A DNA stretch of 64,000 bases. Source: Nocardioides lijunqiniae (lineage in GTDB: Bacteria > Actinomycetota > Actinomycetes > Propionibacteriales > Nocardioidaceae). Where the stretch lies: positions 102,036-166,035 of the forward strand of contig NZ_JACJGM010000010.1 in the NCBI RefSeq assembly GCF_015024225.1. The letters run 5' to 3'. The notes below the pieces were generated by a model that saw nothing but the letters and a program-made list of their open reading frames with translations, made no database searches and was not told the origin of the DNA. Shown piece after piece: positions 17,324 to 26,544 of this stretch. Within the stretch, counting starts at the first letter, position 1. Each line of letters starts with the position of its first letter. The translations under genes were made by a program, and so were the position numbers.

Positions 17324-17352
17324 TGGACAATCTGGTCCGATAGGACTAGACG
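17324..17352 (+). promoter_or_regulatory. Promoter with operator-like palindrome for lpqY-sugABC
   Basis: TGGACA at 17324-17329 and TAGACG at 17347-17352 have a 17-bp spacer. The spacer holds CTGGTCCGATAGGACTAG (17332-17349), an inverted repeat GTCC-GATA-GGAC with matching outer CT/AG. A repressor bound there would block the promoter, as expected for sugar-importer control. The regulator is not in the window. Confidence 0.5.
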
Positions 17353-17383
17353 TGTGACCCACACCACTATCCGGGAGGGACAG

Positions 17384-18730
17384 ATGGCGCACGACTCGGG
17401 AGGACCTCCGGTACGCCGGCGGAAGAAGCGCAGGAGCGGAGGCACCCGCGGCATCGCCGCGGTCGGCGTCGCGGTCCTGGCCACCAGCCTGCTGGCGGCG
17501 TGCTCGGGAGACTCCGGCAAGCCCACGCTCAACTGGTACGTCAACCCCGACGGGGTGGAGACGCTGACCAAGCTGGCGGAGCAGTGCAGCACCGACGACT
17601 ACGACATCGAGATCCAGCTCCTGCCCTCGGGCGCCACCGACCAGCGCACCCAGCTGGCCCGGCGCCTGGCGGCCAAGGACTCCTCGACCGACCTGATGAG
17701 CCTCGACCCCGTGTTCGTCGCGGAGTTCGCCAACGCCAACTGGCTCGAGGAGCTGCCGCAGGACGCCGCCAGCACCGCCACCGACGAGGACGTGCTCGAG
17801 GGAGCCGCCGACACGGTCAAGTGGGACGAGGGCGTTTACGCCTTCCCGCAGTGGGCCAACACCCAGGTCCTCTGGTACCGCAAGTCCCTCGCCGAGGCGG
17901 CCGGCCTCGACATGACCAAGCCCGTCACCTGGGACCAGGTCATCGAGGCCGCGGCCGACAACGAGGGCACCGTCGGCGTGCAGGCCAACAAGTACGAGGC
18001 CTACGTCGTGTGGATCAACGCCCTCATCCAGGGCGCCGGCGGCGACATCATCAGCGACAACGAGAAGGGCAAGGACGCCTCGGTCGACATCGACTCCGAG
18101 GCCGGACGCGCCGCAGCCTCGGTGATCCAGAAGCTCGCCGACTCCCCCGCCGCCCAGCCCGACCTGACGACGTCCAACGAGGGCACCAGCCTGGGGCTGA
18201 TGTACCCCGCCGAGGGCGCCGGTGAGTTCATGACGAACTGGACGTTCGTCTACAAGAACTACGAGGGCCTGATCGAGCCCGGCACCATCACGAAGGAGGA
18301 CTTCGAGGACCTCGGCTGGGCGCGCTACCCCGCCACGGTCGAGGGCGAGGCCTCCAAGCCTCCGATCGGAGGCATCGACATCGGGGTGGGTGCCTACTCC
18401 GAGAACACCGACTTCGCCCTCGAGGCCGCGGAGTGCGTGACGACCACCGAGGCCCAGGTGGCGCTCGCGGTCGAGTCCGGCCTGATGCCGGCCCGCAACT
18501 CGGCGTACGACGCGCCGGAGCTGAAGGAGGCCTACCCCGCCGATCTGCTCGAGCTGTTCAGCCAGAGCGTCGACGAGGGCGGTCCGCGGCCCAAGAGCGC
18601 CTACTACGCCACCATCTCCGCCGCGGTCCAGAGTGTCTGGCACTCCCCGCGGACGGTCGACCCCGGCTCGACTCCTGAGGAGTCGGCGCGCTTCCTGAAG
18701 GACGTCCTCGAAGGGAAGGCACTCCTGTGA
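17384..18730 (+). CDS. lpqY: Trehalose-type ABC importer substrate-binding lipoprotein
   Basis: A 448-residue lipoprotein (signal with Arg/Lys-rich start, lipobox LLAAC near residue 43). The mature fold opens LNWYVNPDGVETLTKLAEQC and continues with QRTQLARRLAAKDSSTDLMSLDPVFVAEFA, NTQVLWYRKSL, GVQANKYEAYVVWINALIQGAGG and NWTFVYKNYE. This order matches mycobacterial LpqY, which binds trehalose released from the cell envelope. ATG 17384 is preceded by GGGAGGG. It begins a four-gene operon and is coupled to sugA by GTGA. The substrate may also be another disaccharide. Confidence 0.88.
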   Translation: MAHDSGGPPVRRRKKRRSGGTRGIAAVGVAVLATSLLAACSGDSGKPTLNWYVNPDGVETLTKLAEQCSTDDYDIEIQLLPSGATDQRTQLARRLAAKDSSTDLMSLDPVFVAEFANANWLEELPQDAASTATDEDVLEGAADTVKWDEGVYAFPQWANTQVLWYRKSLAEAAGLDMTKPVTWDQVIEAAADNEGTVGVQANKYEAYVVWINALIQGAGGDIISDNEKGKDASVDIDSEAGRAAASVIQKLADSPAAQPDLTTSNEGTSLGLMYPAEGAGEFMTNWTFVYKNYEGLIEPGTITKEDFEDLGWARYPATVEGEASKPPIGGIDIGVGAYSENTDFALEAAECVTTTEAQVALAVESGLMPARNSAYDAPELKEAYPADLLELFSQSVDEGGPRPKSAYYATISAAVQSVWHSPRTVDPGSTPEESARFLKDVLEGKALL

Positions 18731-19668
18731 GCACCGTGACCGCTCCCGCTCCGGAGGCGAAGCGCAAGGGCAACGCGCCCGAGACCAGCAGCCGCTCCCG
18801 CGCCGAGAACCGGCTCGGGCAGAAGCTCGTCGCGCCGGCGATCTTCGTGATGCTGCTCGTCACGGCGTTCCCGATGCTGCGCGCGCTCTACCTCTCGGTC
18901 TTCAACTACGCGTTGACCGCCCCCGAGGACAAGGAGTTCGTCGGCTTCGGCAACTACGTCACCGCCCTGACCGACCCGCTGTTCTGGAAGGTCACCGGGA
19001 TCACCGTGCTCTACATGGTGGTCACGGTGGCCATCGAGCTCGTCATCGGCTTCATCTTCGCGATGGTGATGCACCGCGTGATCTTCGCCCGAGGGGTCAT
19101 CCGGACCTCGATCCTGATCCCCTACGGCATCATCACCGTCGTCTCGGGCTTCGCGTGGCAGTTCGCGTTCAGCTACCAGAACGGCTTCGTGAACTCCTGG
19201 ATCCCTGGCATGGACCTCCAGTTCAACTGGTTCGGCGAGACCACGCCGGCAGTCGTCGCGATCATGGTCTCCGAGATCTGGAAGACCACGCCGTTCATGT
19301 CGCTGCTCCTCCTTGCCGGGCTCGCTCAGGTCTCCGAGGACATGCTCGAGGCGGCGAAGGTCGACGGTGCCACCTGGTGGCAGCGGCTGTGGAAGGTGAT
19401 CCTGCCCAACATGCGGGCTGCGATCATGGTCGCCGTCCTCTTCCGCGCGCTCGACGCCTACCGGATCTTCGACAACATCTTCGTGATGACGGCGGGCGCG
19501 GTGAACACCGAGTCGATCTCGTTCCTCACCTACCGCCAGACGATCGAGCAGTTCCAGCTCGGGATGGGCTCGGCCCTGTCCGTCCTGCTCTTCCTCTCGG
19601 TACTGCTGATCGCAGCGCTGATCGTGAAGCTGTTCCGAGTCGACCTAGCCCAAGCGCGACAGGAGTGA
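18727..19668 (+). CDS. sugA: Trehalose-type ABC importer permease SugA
   Basis: A 313-residue MalF-class permease. A ~40-residue basic cytoplasmic start is followed by six membrane segments and the EAA loop (AQVSEDMLEAAKVDGATWWQRLWKVILPNM). KTTPFMSLLLLAGL and the ending RTIEQFQLGMGSALSVLLFL are characteristic. It forms the pore with SugB. GTG start overlapping the lpqY stop; eight bases separate it from sugB. Confidence 0.92.
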   Translation: MSTVTAPAPEAKRKGNAPETSSRSRAENRLGQKLVAPAIFVMLLVTAFPMLRALYLSVFNYALTAPEDKEFVGFGNYVTALTDPLFWKVTGITVLYMVVTVAIELVIGFIFAMVMHRVIFARGVIRTSILIPYGIITVVSGFAWQFAFSYQNGFVNSWIPGMDLQFNWFGETTPAVVAIMVSEIWKTTPFMSLLLLAGLAQVSEDMLEAAKVDGATWWQRLWKVILPNMRAAIMVAVLFRALDAYRIFDNIFVMTAGAVNTESISFLTYRQTIEQFQLGMGSALSVLLFLSVLLIAALIVKLFRVDLAQARQE

Positions 19669-19675
19669 TGAGGTC

Positions 19676-20506
19676 ATGAGAAAGCTCGGAACCGCAGTCG
19701 GCTGCGTCCTGATCCTGCTCTGGTGCCTGTTGCCGGTCGCCTGGATCATCTCGCTGTCCTTCAAGTCGCAGACCGCGATCACCAACGGCAGCCCCGGATT
19801 CCTCCCGAAGGACGGCGACGGGGCCGGCTGGCAGAACTACACGGACGTCCTCGACAACGAGCAGTTCCGTCGGGCGATCTTCAACTCCATCGGCATCAGC
19901 CTGATCGCCACGCTGCTCTCGGTGATCATCGCGACGCTGGCGGCGTACGCCATCGCCCGCCTGGAGTTCAAGGGCAAGAAGTTCGTGCTCACGATGGCGC
20001 TGGCCATCGCGATGTTCCCCGTGGTGTCGCTGGTCGGTCCGCTGTTCGACATGTGGCGCACGATCGGGCTCTACGACACCTGGCCCGGCCTGATCATCCC
20101 CTACATGTCCTTCACGCTGCCGCTGGCGATCTGGACGCTCTCGGCGTTCTTCCGGGAGATCCCGTGGGAGCTCGAGCAGGCCGCCCAGGTCGACGGCGCC
20201 ACGTCGTGGCAGGCCTTCCGCAAGGTGATCGTGCCGCTCGCGGCCCCGGGGGTCTTCACCGCCGCGATCCTGACGTTCTTCTTCGCGTGGAACGACTTCG
20301 TGTTCGGGATCTCGCTCACCTCGACCGAGAGCGCGCGGCCGATCCCGGCGGCGCTGTCGTTCTTCGTGGGGGCCGACCCGTTCAACCGGCCGGCGTCGCT
20401 GCTGGCCGCGGGAGCCGTCGTCTCGACGATCCCGATCATCATCATCGTCCTGATTTTCCAGCGCAAGATCGTCGCCGGCCTGACCTCCGGCGCAGTGAAG
20501 GGTTGA
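19676..20506 (+). CDS. sugB: Trehalose-type ABC importer permease SugB
   Basis: A 276-residue MalG-class permease with six membrane segments, the first immediately at the N-terminus. The EAA loop reads PWELEQAAQVDGATSWQAFRKVIVPLAAPG; FAWNDFVFGISLT near residue 205 is also family-typical. An AGGAGTGATGAGG stretch in front of ATG 19676 supplies the ribosome site. It partners SugA. Confidence 0.93.
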   Translation: MRKLGTAVGCVLILLWCLLPVAWIISLSFKSQTAITNGSPGFLPKDGDGAGWQNYTDVLDNEQFRRAIFNSIGISLIATLLSVIIATLAAYAIARLEFKGKKFVLTMALAIAMFPVVSLVGPLFDMWRTIGLYDTWPGLIIPYMSFTLPLAIWTLSAFFREIPWELEQAAQVDGATSWQAFRKVIVPLAAPGVFTAAILTFFFAWNDFVFGISLTSTESARPIPAALSFFVGADPFNRPASLLAAGAVVSTIPIIIIVLIFQRKIVAGLTSGAVKG

Positions 20507-20510
20507 TCTC

Positions 20511-21782
20511 ATGGCTGCCATCGACATGAAGAACATCGTCAAGAAGTACGGCGACGGGTTCCCCGCGGTGAACGACGTCAGCATCGACGTCGCCGACGGG
20601 GAGTTCATGATCCTGGTCGGGCCGTCCGGCTGCGGGAAGTCCACGCTGCTGCGGATGATCGTGGGACTCGAGGACATCACCTCGGGCGACATGATGATCG
20701 GGGACCGGCGCGTCAACGACCTGGCGCCCAAGGAGCGCAACCTGGCCATGGTGTTCCAGAACTACGCGCTCTACCCCCACCTCACGGTCTACGAGAACAT
20801 CGCCTTCCCGCTCCGTCTGGCCAAGGCCGACAGCAAGACCGTCGACGAGAAGGTCCGCGCGGCGTCGAAGACCCTGGAGCTGGACGAGCACCTCGACCGC
20901 AAGCCGGCCAACCTCTCGGGTGGTCAGCGCCAGCGGGTCGCCATGGGTCGCGCGATCGTCCGCGACGCCGACGCGTTCCTCTTCGACGAGCCGCTGTCGA
21001 ACCTCGACGCCAAGCTCCGCGGCCAGATGCGCAGCGAGATCGCGCGGCTGCAGAAGAAGCTCGGGATCACCACGGTCTACGTCACCCACGACCAGACCGA
21101 GGCGATGACGCTGGGCGACCGGGTCGCCGTCCTCAAGCGCGGCATCCTGCAGCAGCTCGCCTCGCCGCGCGAGCTCTACACCAACCCCGGCAACCTGTTC
21201 GTCGCCGGCTTCATCGGCTCCCCGCCGATGAACTTCCTGCCGGCGACGGTCGAGGGCAACATCGTCGAGCTGCCGTTCGGCAAGGTGGAGATCCCGGCCG
21301 ACAAGGCCGCCAAGGTGGCCGGGCGCGGCCTGCTCATCGCAGGCATCCGGCCCGAGGCGTTCGAGGACGCCTCGGTCGTCGACCAGACCCGCCAGGGCTC
21401 GACGTTCCGCGCCAAGATCGACCAGGTGGAGTGGCTGGGCAACACCGCCTACGCCTACATCCCCTTCGAGGCGCCGCCCGAGGTGCTGGAGCAGCTGCAG
21501 CAGCTCGAGCGCGACCTCGACGGCGAGACGCTGCGCACCCAGCTGGTCGTCTCCCTCGACGGCTCCAGCAAGGTCGCCGAGGACGACGACGCCGAGATCT
21601 GGGTCGACACCTCGCAGATGCACCTGTTCGACCCGGCCACCGGCGAGAACCTCACCATCGACCTCGAGCGCGCCGGTCGCGTGCCCGCGCTGGAGCAGGG
21701 TCACGACCCCGCCCAGCAGGCCAAGGCCGAGCACGAGGTCGCCGACCAGCAGACCGCCGCCGCGGAGTCCGCCGACGGCTGA
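20511..21782 (+). CDS. sugC: Trehalose-type ABC importer ATPase
   Basis: A 423-residue MalK/UgpC-type ATPase: Walker A GPSGCGKST, Q-loop VFQNYALYPHLTV, signature LSGGQRQRVAMGRAI, Walker B AFLFDEPLSNLDAKLR, His switch VTHDQTEAMTLGDR, then a TOBE/MalK regulatory domain (GFIGSPPMNFLP..., IAGIRPEAFEDA). An acidic Ala/Glu/Gln-rich tail of about 30 residues follows that is not part of the usual fold. Actinobacterial ATPases of this type can energise more than one sugar importer. Starts 4 bases after the sugB stop; a strong hairpin follows. Confidence 0.94.
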   Translation: MAAIDMKNIVKKYGDGFPAVNDVSIDVADGEFMILVGPSGCGKSTLLRMIVGLEDITSGDMMIGDRRVNDLAPKERNLAMVFQNYALYPHLTVYENIAFPLRLAKADSKTVDEKVRAASKTLELDEHLDRKPANLSGGQRQRVAMGRAIVRDADAFLFDEPLSNLDAKLRGQMRSEIARLQKKLGITTVYVTHDQTEAMTLGDRVAVLKRGILQQLASPRELYTNPGNLFVAGFIGSPPMNFLPATVEGNIVELPFGKVEIPADKAAKVAGRGLLIAGIRPEAFEDASVVDQTRQGSTFRAKIDQVEWLGNTAYAYIPFEAPPEVLEQLQQLERDLDGETLRTQLVVSLDGSSKVAEDDDAEIWVDTSQMHLFDPATGENLTIDLERAGRVPALEQGHDPAQQAKAEHEVADQQTAAAESADG

Positions 21783-21800
21783 TCCCCCGGTCCGCTCGTA

Positions 21801-21847
21801 CGCACGCGGAGCCCGGTCGCCCCTCGGGGTGGCCGGGCTCCGGTGCG
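21801..21847 (+). terminator. Terminator of the lpqY-sugABC operon
   Basis: GGAGCCCGGTC pairs with GGCCGGGCTCC (one G-T wobble), and the flanking CGCAC (21801-21805) pairs with GTGCG (21843-21847) around a GC-rich loop. It begins 18 bases after the sugC stop. Confidence 0.75.
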
Positions 21848-21860
21848 TCCGGGGGGCCGT

Positions 21861-21929
21861 GAGTTTCACCGGGTACCCGGTGAAACTCACGCTTCCGGTA
21901 CGAAGCTTCGTGCGGGAAGCGCGAGTTTC
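21861..21929 (+). repeat. 69-bp palindromic element (GGGTACCC class), left copy at AbiEi gene
   Basis: Starts GAGTTTCACCGGGTACCC, a 28-bp perfect palindrome that extends to 32 bp if 21859-21890 is counted. CACGCTTCC, GAAGCTTC, GGAAGCG and a terminal GAGTTTC follow. The middle GAAACTCACGCTTCC can pair leftwards (palindrome) or with the right-hand GGAAGCGCGAGTTTC, giving two mutually exclusive hairpins. It is an inverted copy of the element at 23031-23099. Confidence 0.9.
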
Positions 21930-21991
21930 GTGACGGCGCTGGGACGTGAGTGACTCGGACGAGCCGGGGCGGCCACCGACTGGCCGTGGCG

Positions 21992-22930
21992 TCACGCAGC
22001 TCGGAACAGGAGCCGACGGAGCCGCTGGACCAGCCGGTCGGGGCGATCGAGATCGCTCCAGATGGGCCTGATCATGCGGAAGCCGGTGACCTCTCGCAGT
22101 CGGTCCTCCCGCACCTTCTCGGCGAAGACAGCGTCAGCCGGCGACTGGCCAGGCTTGAGCAGACGGTCGTACTTGACCTTGCCGTCGAACTCGGCCATCA
22201 CTCCCAGCTCCGGCCAGACGGCGTCGACGATGCCCACTAGGACGTCGCCGTCCCGGACCTCCCACTGGAGGACCGGGCGCGGCAGCCCCGCCCTCCACAG
22301 GAGGTAGAGGAACCGACTCTCACCGACCGACTCGGCTCCGGCGTCCGCCAGCCTGAGGACCATGCGTACGGCCAGCGTGCGCGGCGACCTCTGCAGCTCG
22401 ACGTACCGCGCCTCCAGCTCCTCGACCGTGGTCAACCTCTGGTGCAGGTACCAGTTGGCCAGGACGAGCCCCGCCTCGGTGCTCAGCAGGTTGCAGCAGT
22501 CGAGCACGGTGCGGGTCGGTGTCGTGTGCCACCCCTCCGGGGAACGACTGAGATCAGGCACTCGCAGCGATCCCTCGTGGTGGACGATGCCGGCATGTCG
22601 GCGGCCACCACCGGCCAGGTGGGTGAGATGCACGGACCGTAGGTCGTGACCCCAGTCAGGTGCGCCGTCCGCGATCGCCTGGGAGGTGTGCGACACCGCC
22701 ACGTGCTCTCCGTACAACGCCTGGACGGCACGGGTGTGCACCCGGTGGCGTTGCGGACCGGACAGCGCCCCCCACGCGGCGCGGGACGCATAGACGCCGT
22801 GCCGGATGCGCACGAGCTCCCCGCGCTTGACCATGCGCGCCAACGCGTTGTCGTCGATCCCGCACGCCAGCGCGTCGCGCCTCAGGAGGAAGCCCTGGGC
22901 CACGTCTGTCCCCATCAGATCGCTCAGCAT
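21992..22930 (-). CDS. AbiEi-type antitoxin-domain protein with DUF559-like nuclease fold
   Basis: A 312-residue protein from ATG 22930. Residues ~1-60 form the AbiEi winged helix (GFLLRRDALACGIDDNALARMVKRGELVRIRHGVYAS), found in antitoxins of type IV toxin-antitoxin pairs. The C-terminal third (GESRFLYLLWRAGLP...IVDAVWPELGVMAEFDGKVKY...) looks like the E-xn-D-xn-E.D.K core of DUF559/Vsr-like PD-(D/E)XK domains. No AbiEii toxin gene is adjacent, so it is an orphan. It is bracketed by inverted 69-bp palindromic elements. An upstream in-frame GTG at 22966 would add 12 residues. Confidence 0.75.
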   Translation of the reverse strand: MLSDLMGTDVAQGFLLRRDALACGIDDNALARMVKRGELVRIRHGVYASRAAWGALSGPQRHRVHTRAVQALYGEHVAVSHTSQAIADGAPDWGHDLRSVHLTHLAGGGRRHAGIVHHEGSLRVPDLSRSPEGWHTTPTRTVLDCCNLLSTEAGLVLANWYLHQRLTTVEELEARYVELQRSPRTLAVRMVLRLADAGAESVGESRFLYLLWRAGLPRPVLQWEVRDGDVLVGIVDAVWPELGVMAEFDGKVKYDRLLKPGQSPADAVFAEKVREDRLREVTGFRMIRPIWSDLDRPDRLVQRLRRLLFRAA

Positions 22931-23030
22931 GGGTACGACGTTGCCCGCATCGCGCCGCGGCCGCACCCGACTCGCACGCGCCTGTGGATACAGCGGCGAG
23001 GCGCGACCCCACGCGACACAGCACCCGCAC

Positions 23031-23099
23031 GAAACTCACGCTTCCGGGGTGAAGCTTCATGCGGGAAGCGTGAGTTTCACCGGGTACCCGGTGAAACTC
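23031..23099 (-). repeat. 69-bp palindromic element (GGGTACCC class), right copy at AbiEi gene
   Basis: Reverse complement of the element at 21861-21929; by hand alignment 61 of 69 positions match, including the first 36. GAAACTCACGCTTCC at 23031-23045 pairs with GGAAGCGTGAGTTTC at 23064-23078, and the GGGTACCC palindrome occupies 23072-23099. It lies just beyond the DUF1707 gene stop. Confidence 0.9.
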
Positions 23100-23123
23100 C
23101 TCGACCAGCGCGGGCGCCGCGGC

Positions 23124-23777
23124 TCAGTGCAGCCGGTGCCGGTGGGTGGGGCGGGGGTCGGAGCGAGGCTTGCGCTCGACGTTGACGCCGCCCCAGAAGG
23201 CGAAGCCGCGGATGCGCACGGTGGGTGAGTCGGCGTCGAGCTCGGGGTCGACCAGGCCGGAGGGACCGTGGTAGCCGCCCATGAAGCCGGTGCCCTCGAC
23301 GACGACGTGCGTGTGCGGGCCGACGATGACGTTGGCGCCGCCCATGATCGCGTTGATGGTGATGGTGACCTCCCGGGCGGCGTACGTCGCGTGGCGCAGG
23401 TCCAGGTTGGCGCCGCCCATGAGGCAGAGGATGGTGAGCTGCTCGGGCACCGTCCACACGCCGGAGCGGTCCACCCCGCTCATCACGGCGAAGTGGCGCT
23501 CCTCGCGCGGCCCGCCCGGGGTGACCAGCGACGCCGCCGCGCCCGTCGACGGCGCCTTCATCGCGTCGCGGTGCGCCGGGAGGTCGGCGGTGATGGGCAC
23601 CAGGTCGGCGTAGGTCTTCGCGGCGTACGTCGCCTCGAGCCGCTCGTCGAGCTCGGCCAGGTCGATCCGGCCGTCGCCGGCCGCGTCGCGCAGCATCTCC
23701 GCGACCTGGTGGCGCTCGGCGTCGGACACGCGCAGCCGACCCGGGTCCTCGTCGCTGCGCTCGACCTCACCCGTCAT
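23124..23777 (-). CDS. DUF1707 protein with LiaF-like C-terminal domain
   Basis: A 217-residue soluble protein. Residues ~14-65 are DUF1707 (LRVSDAERHQVAEMLRDAAGDGRIDLAELDERLEATYAAKTYADL), a SHOCT-like element common in actinobacteria. Residues ~115-205 repeat Gly-Gly-Ala-Asn-type beta turns (LCLMGGANLDLRHA, NAIMGGANVIVG, FAFWGGVNVERK) as in the LiaF/cell-wall-active antibiotics response domain. A role in envelope-stress signalling is plausible. Its ATG follows the ABC ATPase stop by nine bases, so it may be the last gene of that operon. Confidence 0.85.
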   Translation of the reverse strand: MTGEVERSDEDPGRLRVSDAERHQVAEMLRDAAGDGRIDLAELDERLEATYAAKTYADLVPITADLPAHRDAMKAPSTGAAASLVTPGGPREERHFAVMSGVDRSGVWTVPEQLTILCLMGGANLDLRHATYAAREVTITINAIMGGANVIVGPHTHVVVEGTGFMGGYHGPSGLVDPELDADSPTVRIRGFAFWGGVNVERKPRSDPRPTHRHRLH

Positions 23778-23786
23778 GACCGCATG

Positions 23787-24854
<1,068 letters not shown>

Positions 24855-25634
24855 CTACTTCCCTCCGGGGTGGCGACGACGGCGGTCGAGGAACGACAGC
24901 ATCATCAGCAGCAGTGCGGCGAACAGCAGCGAGGCGAGCGCCGCCGCCATGGACTCGGGTGCGTTGGCCTTGCTGATCGCGACGATGACGACGGGCAGCG
25001 TCTCGTAGTTGGTCAGCGAGGACACGGTGTACTCCCCCAGCACGAGGGCGATCGCGATGAATGCGCCGCCGAGCACCCCGGGCCAGATGTTGGGCAGGAT
25101 CACCCGGGTGATGACGGTGAACCAGCCGGCCCCCAGCGAGCGCGCCGCCTCGGAGAGCGTGGTGGCGTCCAGCGAGCCAAGCGCCGAGTCGATCGCCCGG
25201 TAGGAGTAGGGCAGCACCAGCACGACGTAGACGAACGTCAGCGTGAGGGCGGAGTCGCCGATGAGGTAGTCGACCCAGGCGTAGACGTTGTCCATGCCGA
25301 CGACGATCACGAGGGCCGGGATGGTGAGCGGGAGCAGGCACAGGAACTCGATCAGCCGCGTCGCCCTCGGGACCCGGAGCTTGACCCAGATCATCGTCGG
25401 CACCAGCAGCACGACCATGCCGACCACGGTCAGCCCGGCCAGCAGCAGCGAGGTGGTGATCGCCTCCGTCATCGTCGGGTCCTCGACCAGGGCCTGCCAG
25501 GCGGCGCCGGTGCGCTCGCCGGTGCGGGTGTCGCGGGTGCTGAAGTTCAGCAGGGCCACCAGCGGGACCAGGAAGAAGGCCGCGAAGGCCAGCAGCAGCA
25601 GCCAGCGGCTGACGCGCCACACGACGGCACCCAT
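24855..25634 (-). CDS. ABC importer permease, second subunit
   Basis: A 259-residue permease (PotC/AfuB-like) with six membrane segments, the first right after the Met. The EAA loop is SLGSLDATTLSEAARSLGAGWFTVITRVILPN. GEYTVSSLTNYETLPVVI near the end is typical of the polyamine/iron/AEP group. ATG 25634 overlaps the previous stop by one base (TGATG). Several short prolines and basic residues form the cytoplasmic tail. Confidence 0.9.
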   Translation of the reverse strand: MGAVVWRVSRWLLLLAFAAFFLVPLVALLNFSTRDTRTGERTGAAWQALVEDPTMTEAITTSLLLAGLTVVGMVVLLVPTMIWVKLRVPRATRLIEFLCLLPLTIPALVIVVGMDNVYAWVDYLIGDSALTLTFVYVVLVLPYSYRAIDSALGSLDATTLSEAARSLGAGWFTVITRVILPNIWPGVLGGAFIAIALVLGEYTVSSLTNYETLPVVIVAISKANAPESMAAALASLLFAALLLMMLSFLDRRRRHPGGK

Positions 25635-26542
25635 CACAGCCACCGGGACGTGCGCTTGAGGAGCCAGGCGTACAGGCCCATCACGAGGGCGACCACGACG
25701 ATCATCTCCAGCGCCAGAGCGTAGGCGAAGTTGGCCTGGCCGAGCACGATCTCGCTGGTCAGCGAGTTGCGGATCAGCAGCGGCGTGATCGGCGCGCCCT
25801 GGCTCACCAGCGCGGCGGCCGTGGCGTAGGCGGCGAAGGCGTTCGCGAAGAGCAGCAGCGCCGAGCCGAGGAAGGCCGGCCGCAGCAGCGGGAACGCCAC
25901 CTGCGTCCAGTACTGCCAGGTGGTGGCGCCGAGGTTGACGGCCGCCTCGCGCCACTGGGGGCGCAGCCCCTCCAGGGCCGGCAGGAAGACGATGACCATG
26001 AGCGGGATCTGGAAGTAGGTGTAGACCAGCACCAGGCCCGGCATCTCGTAGAGCCAGGAGGAGCCGTTGGGGTCACCACCGACGTACGTCGCCAGCAGGT
26101 CGGTGAGCAGGCCGCCGAAGCCCAGCGTGGCCATCCAGGCGAAGGCCAGGGTCACCCCGCCGAACTGCGCGAGCACGCCGCACACCGCCGTGACGGTGCG
26201 GCGCACGATGCTGGTCGGCGGCGCCGTGACGACCAGGTAGGCCAGGAGCGCGCCGAGCACGGCGCCCACGACCGCGGAGGTGAACGACAGCACCAGGCTC
26301 TGGCGCAGCGCCTTCAGCGGCGTCTCCTCGCCGAGGAGCCGGATCTTCTCGAGCGTGAACCCGCCCTCGTCGGCCTGGAACGCCCCGATGCACACGGTGA
26401 CCGTGGGGACGATCAGGAAGATGCCGACGAAGGCGAGGAAGGGCAGCAGCCCGACGGACGGGCCGATCCCGAAGGACCGGCCCGTCCGAGGTGGCGCCGC
26501 CGGGGCCGGGGCGGGCCCGGCGAGCGGTGCGGTCTCCGACAC
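25634..26542 (-). CDS. ABC importer permease, first subunit
   Basis: A 302-residue permease (PotB-like) from GTG 26542. A Pro/Ala-rich cytoplasmic start is followed by GLLPFLAFVGIFLIVPTVTV and five more membrane segments, and an EAA loop PALEGLRPQWREAAVNLGATTWQYWTQVAFPLL. It pairs with the next permease to form the channel. Two bases separate its start from the stop of the binding-protein gene. Confidence 0.9.
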   Translation of the reverse strand: MSETAPLAGPAPAPAAPPRTGRSFGIGPSVGLLPFLAFVGIFLIVPTVTVCIGAFQADEGGFTLEKIRLLGEETPLKALRQSLVLSFTSAVVGAVLGALLAYLVVTAPPTSIVRRTVTAVCGVLAQFGGVTLAFAWMATLGFGGLLTDLLATYVGGDPNGSSWLYEMPGLVLVYTYFQIPLMVIVFLPALEGLRPQWREAAVNLGATTWQYWTQVAFPLLRPAFLGSALLLFANAFAAYATAAALVSQGAPITPLLIRNSLTSEIVLGQANFAYALALEMIVVVALVMGLYAWLLKRTSRWL

Positions 26543-26544
26543 GC

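Noticed and set aside
21992..22930. Search for an AbiEii-type toxin partner
   Set aside because: No toxin-like gene lies on either side; the neighbours are repeats, the sugC terminator and a DUF1707 gene. A two-gene toxin-antitoxin system is not claimed.
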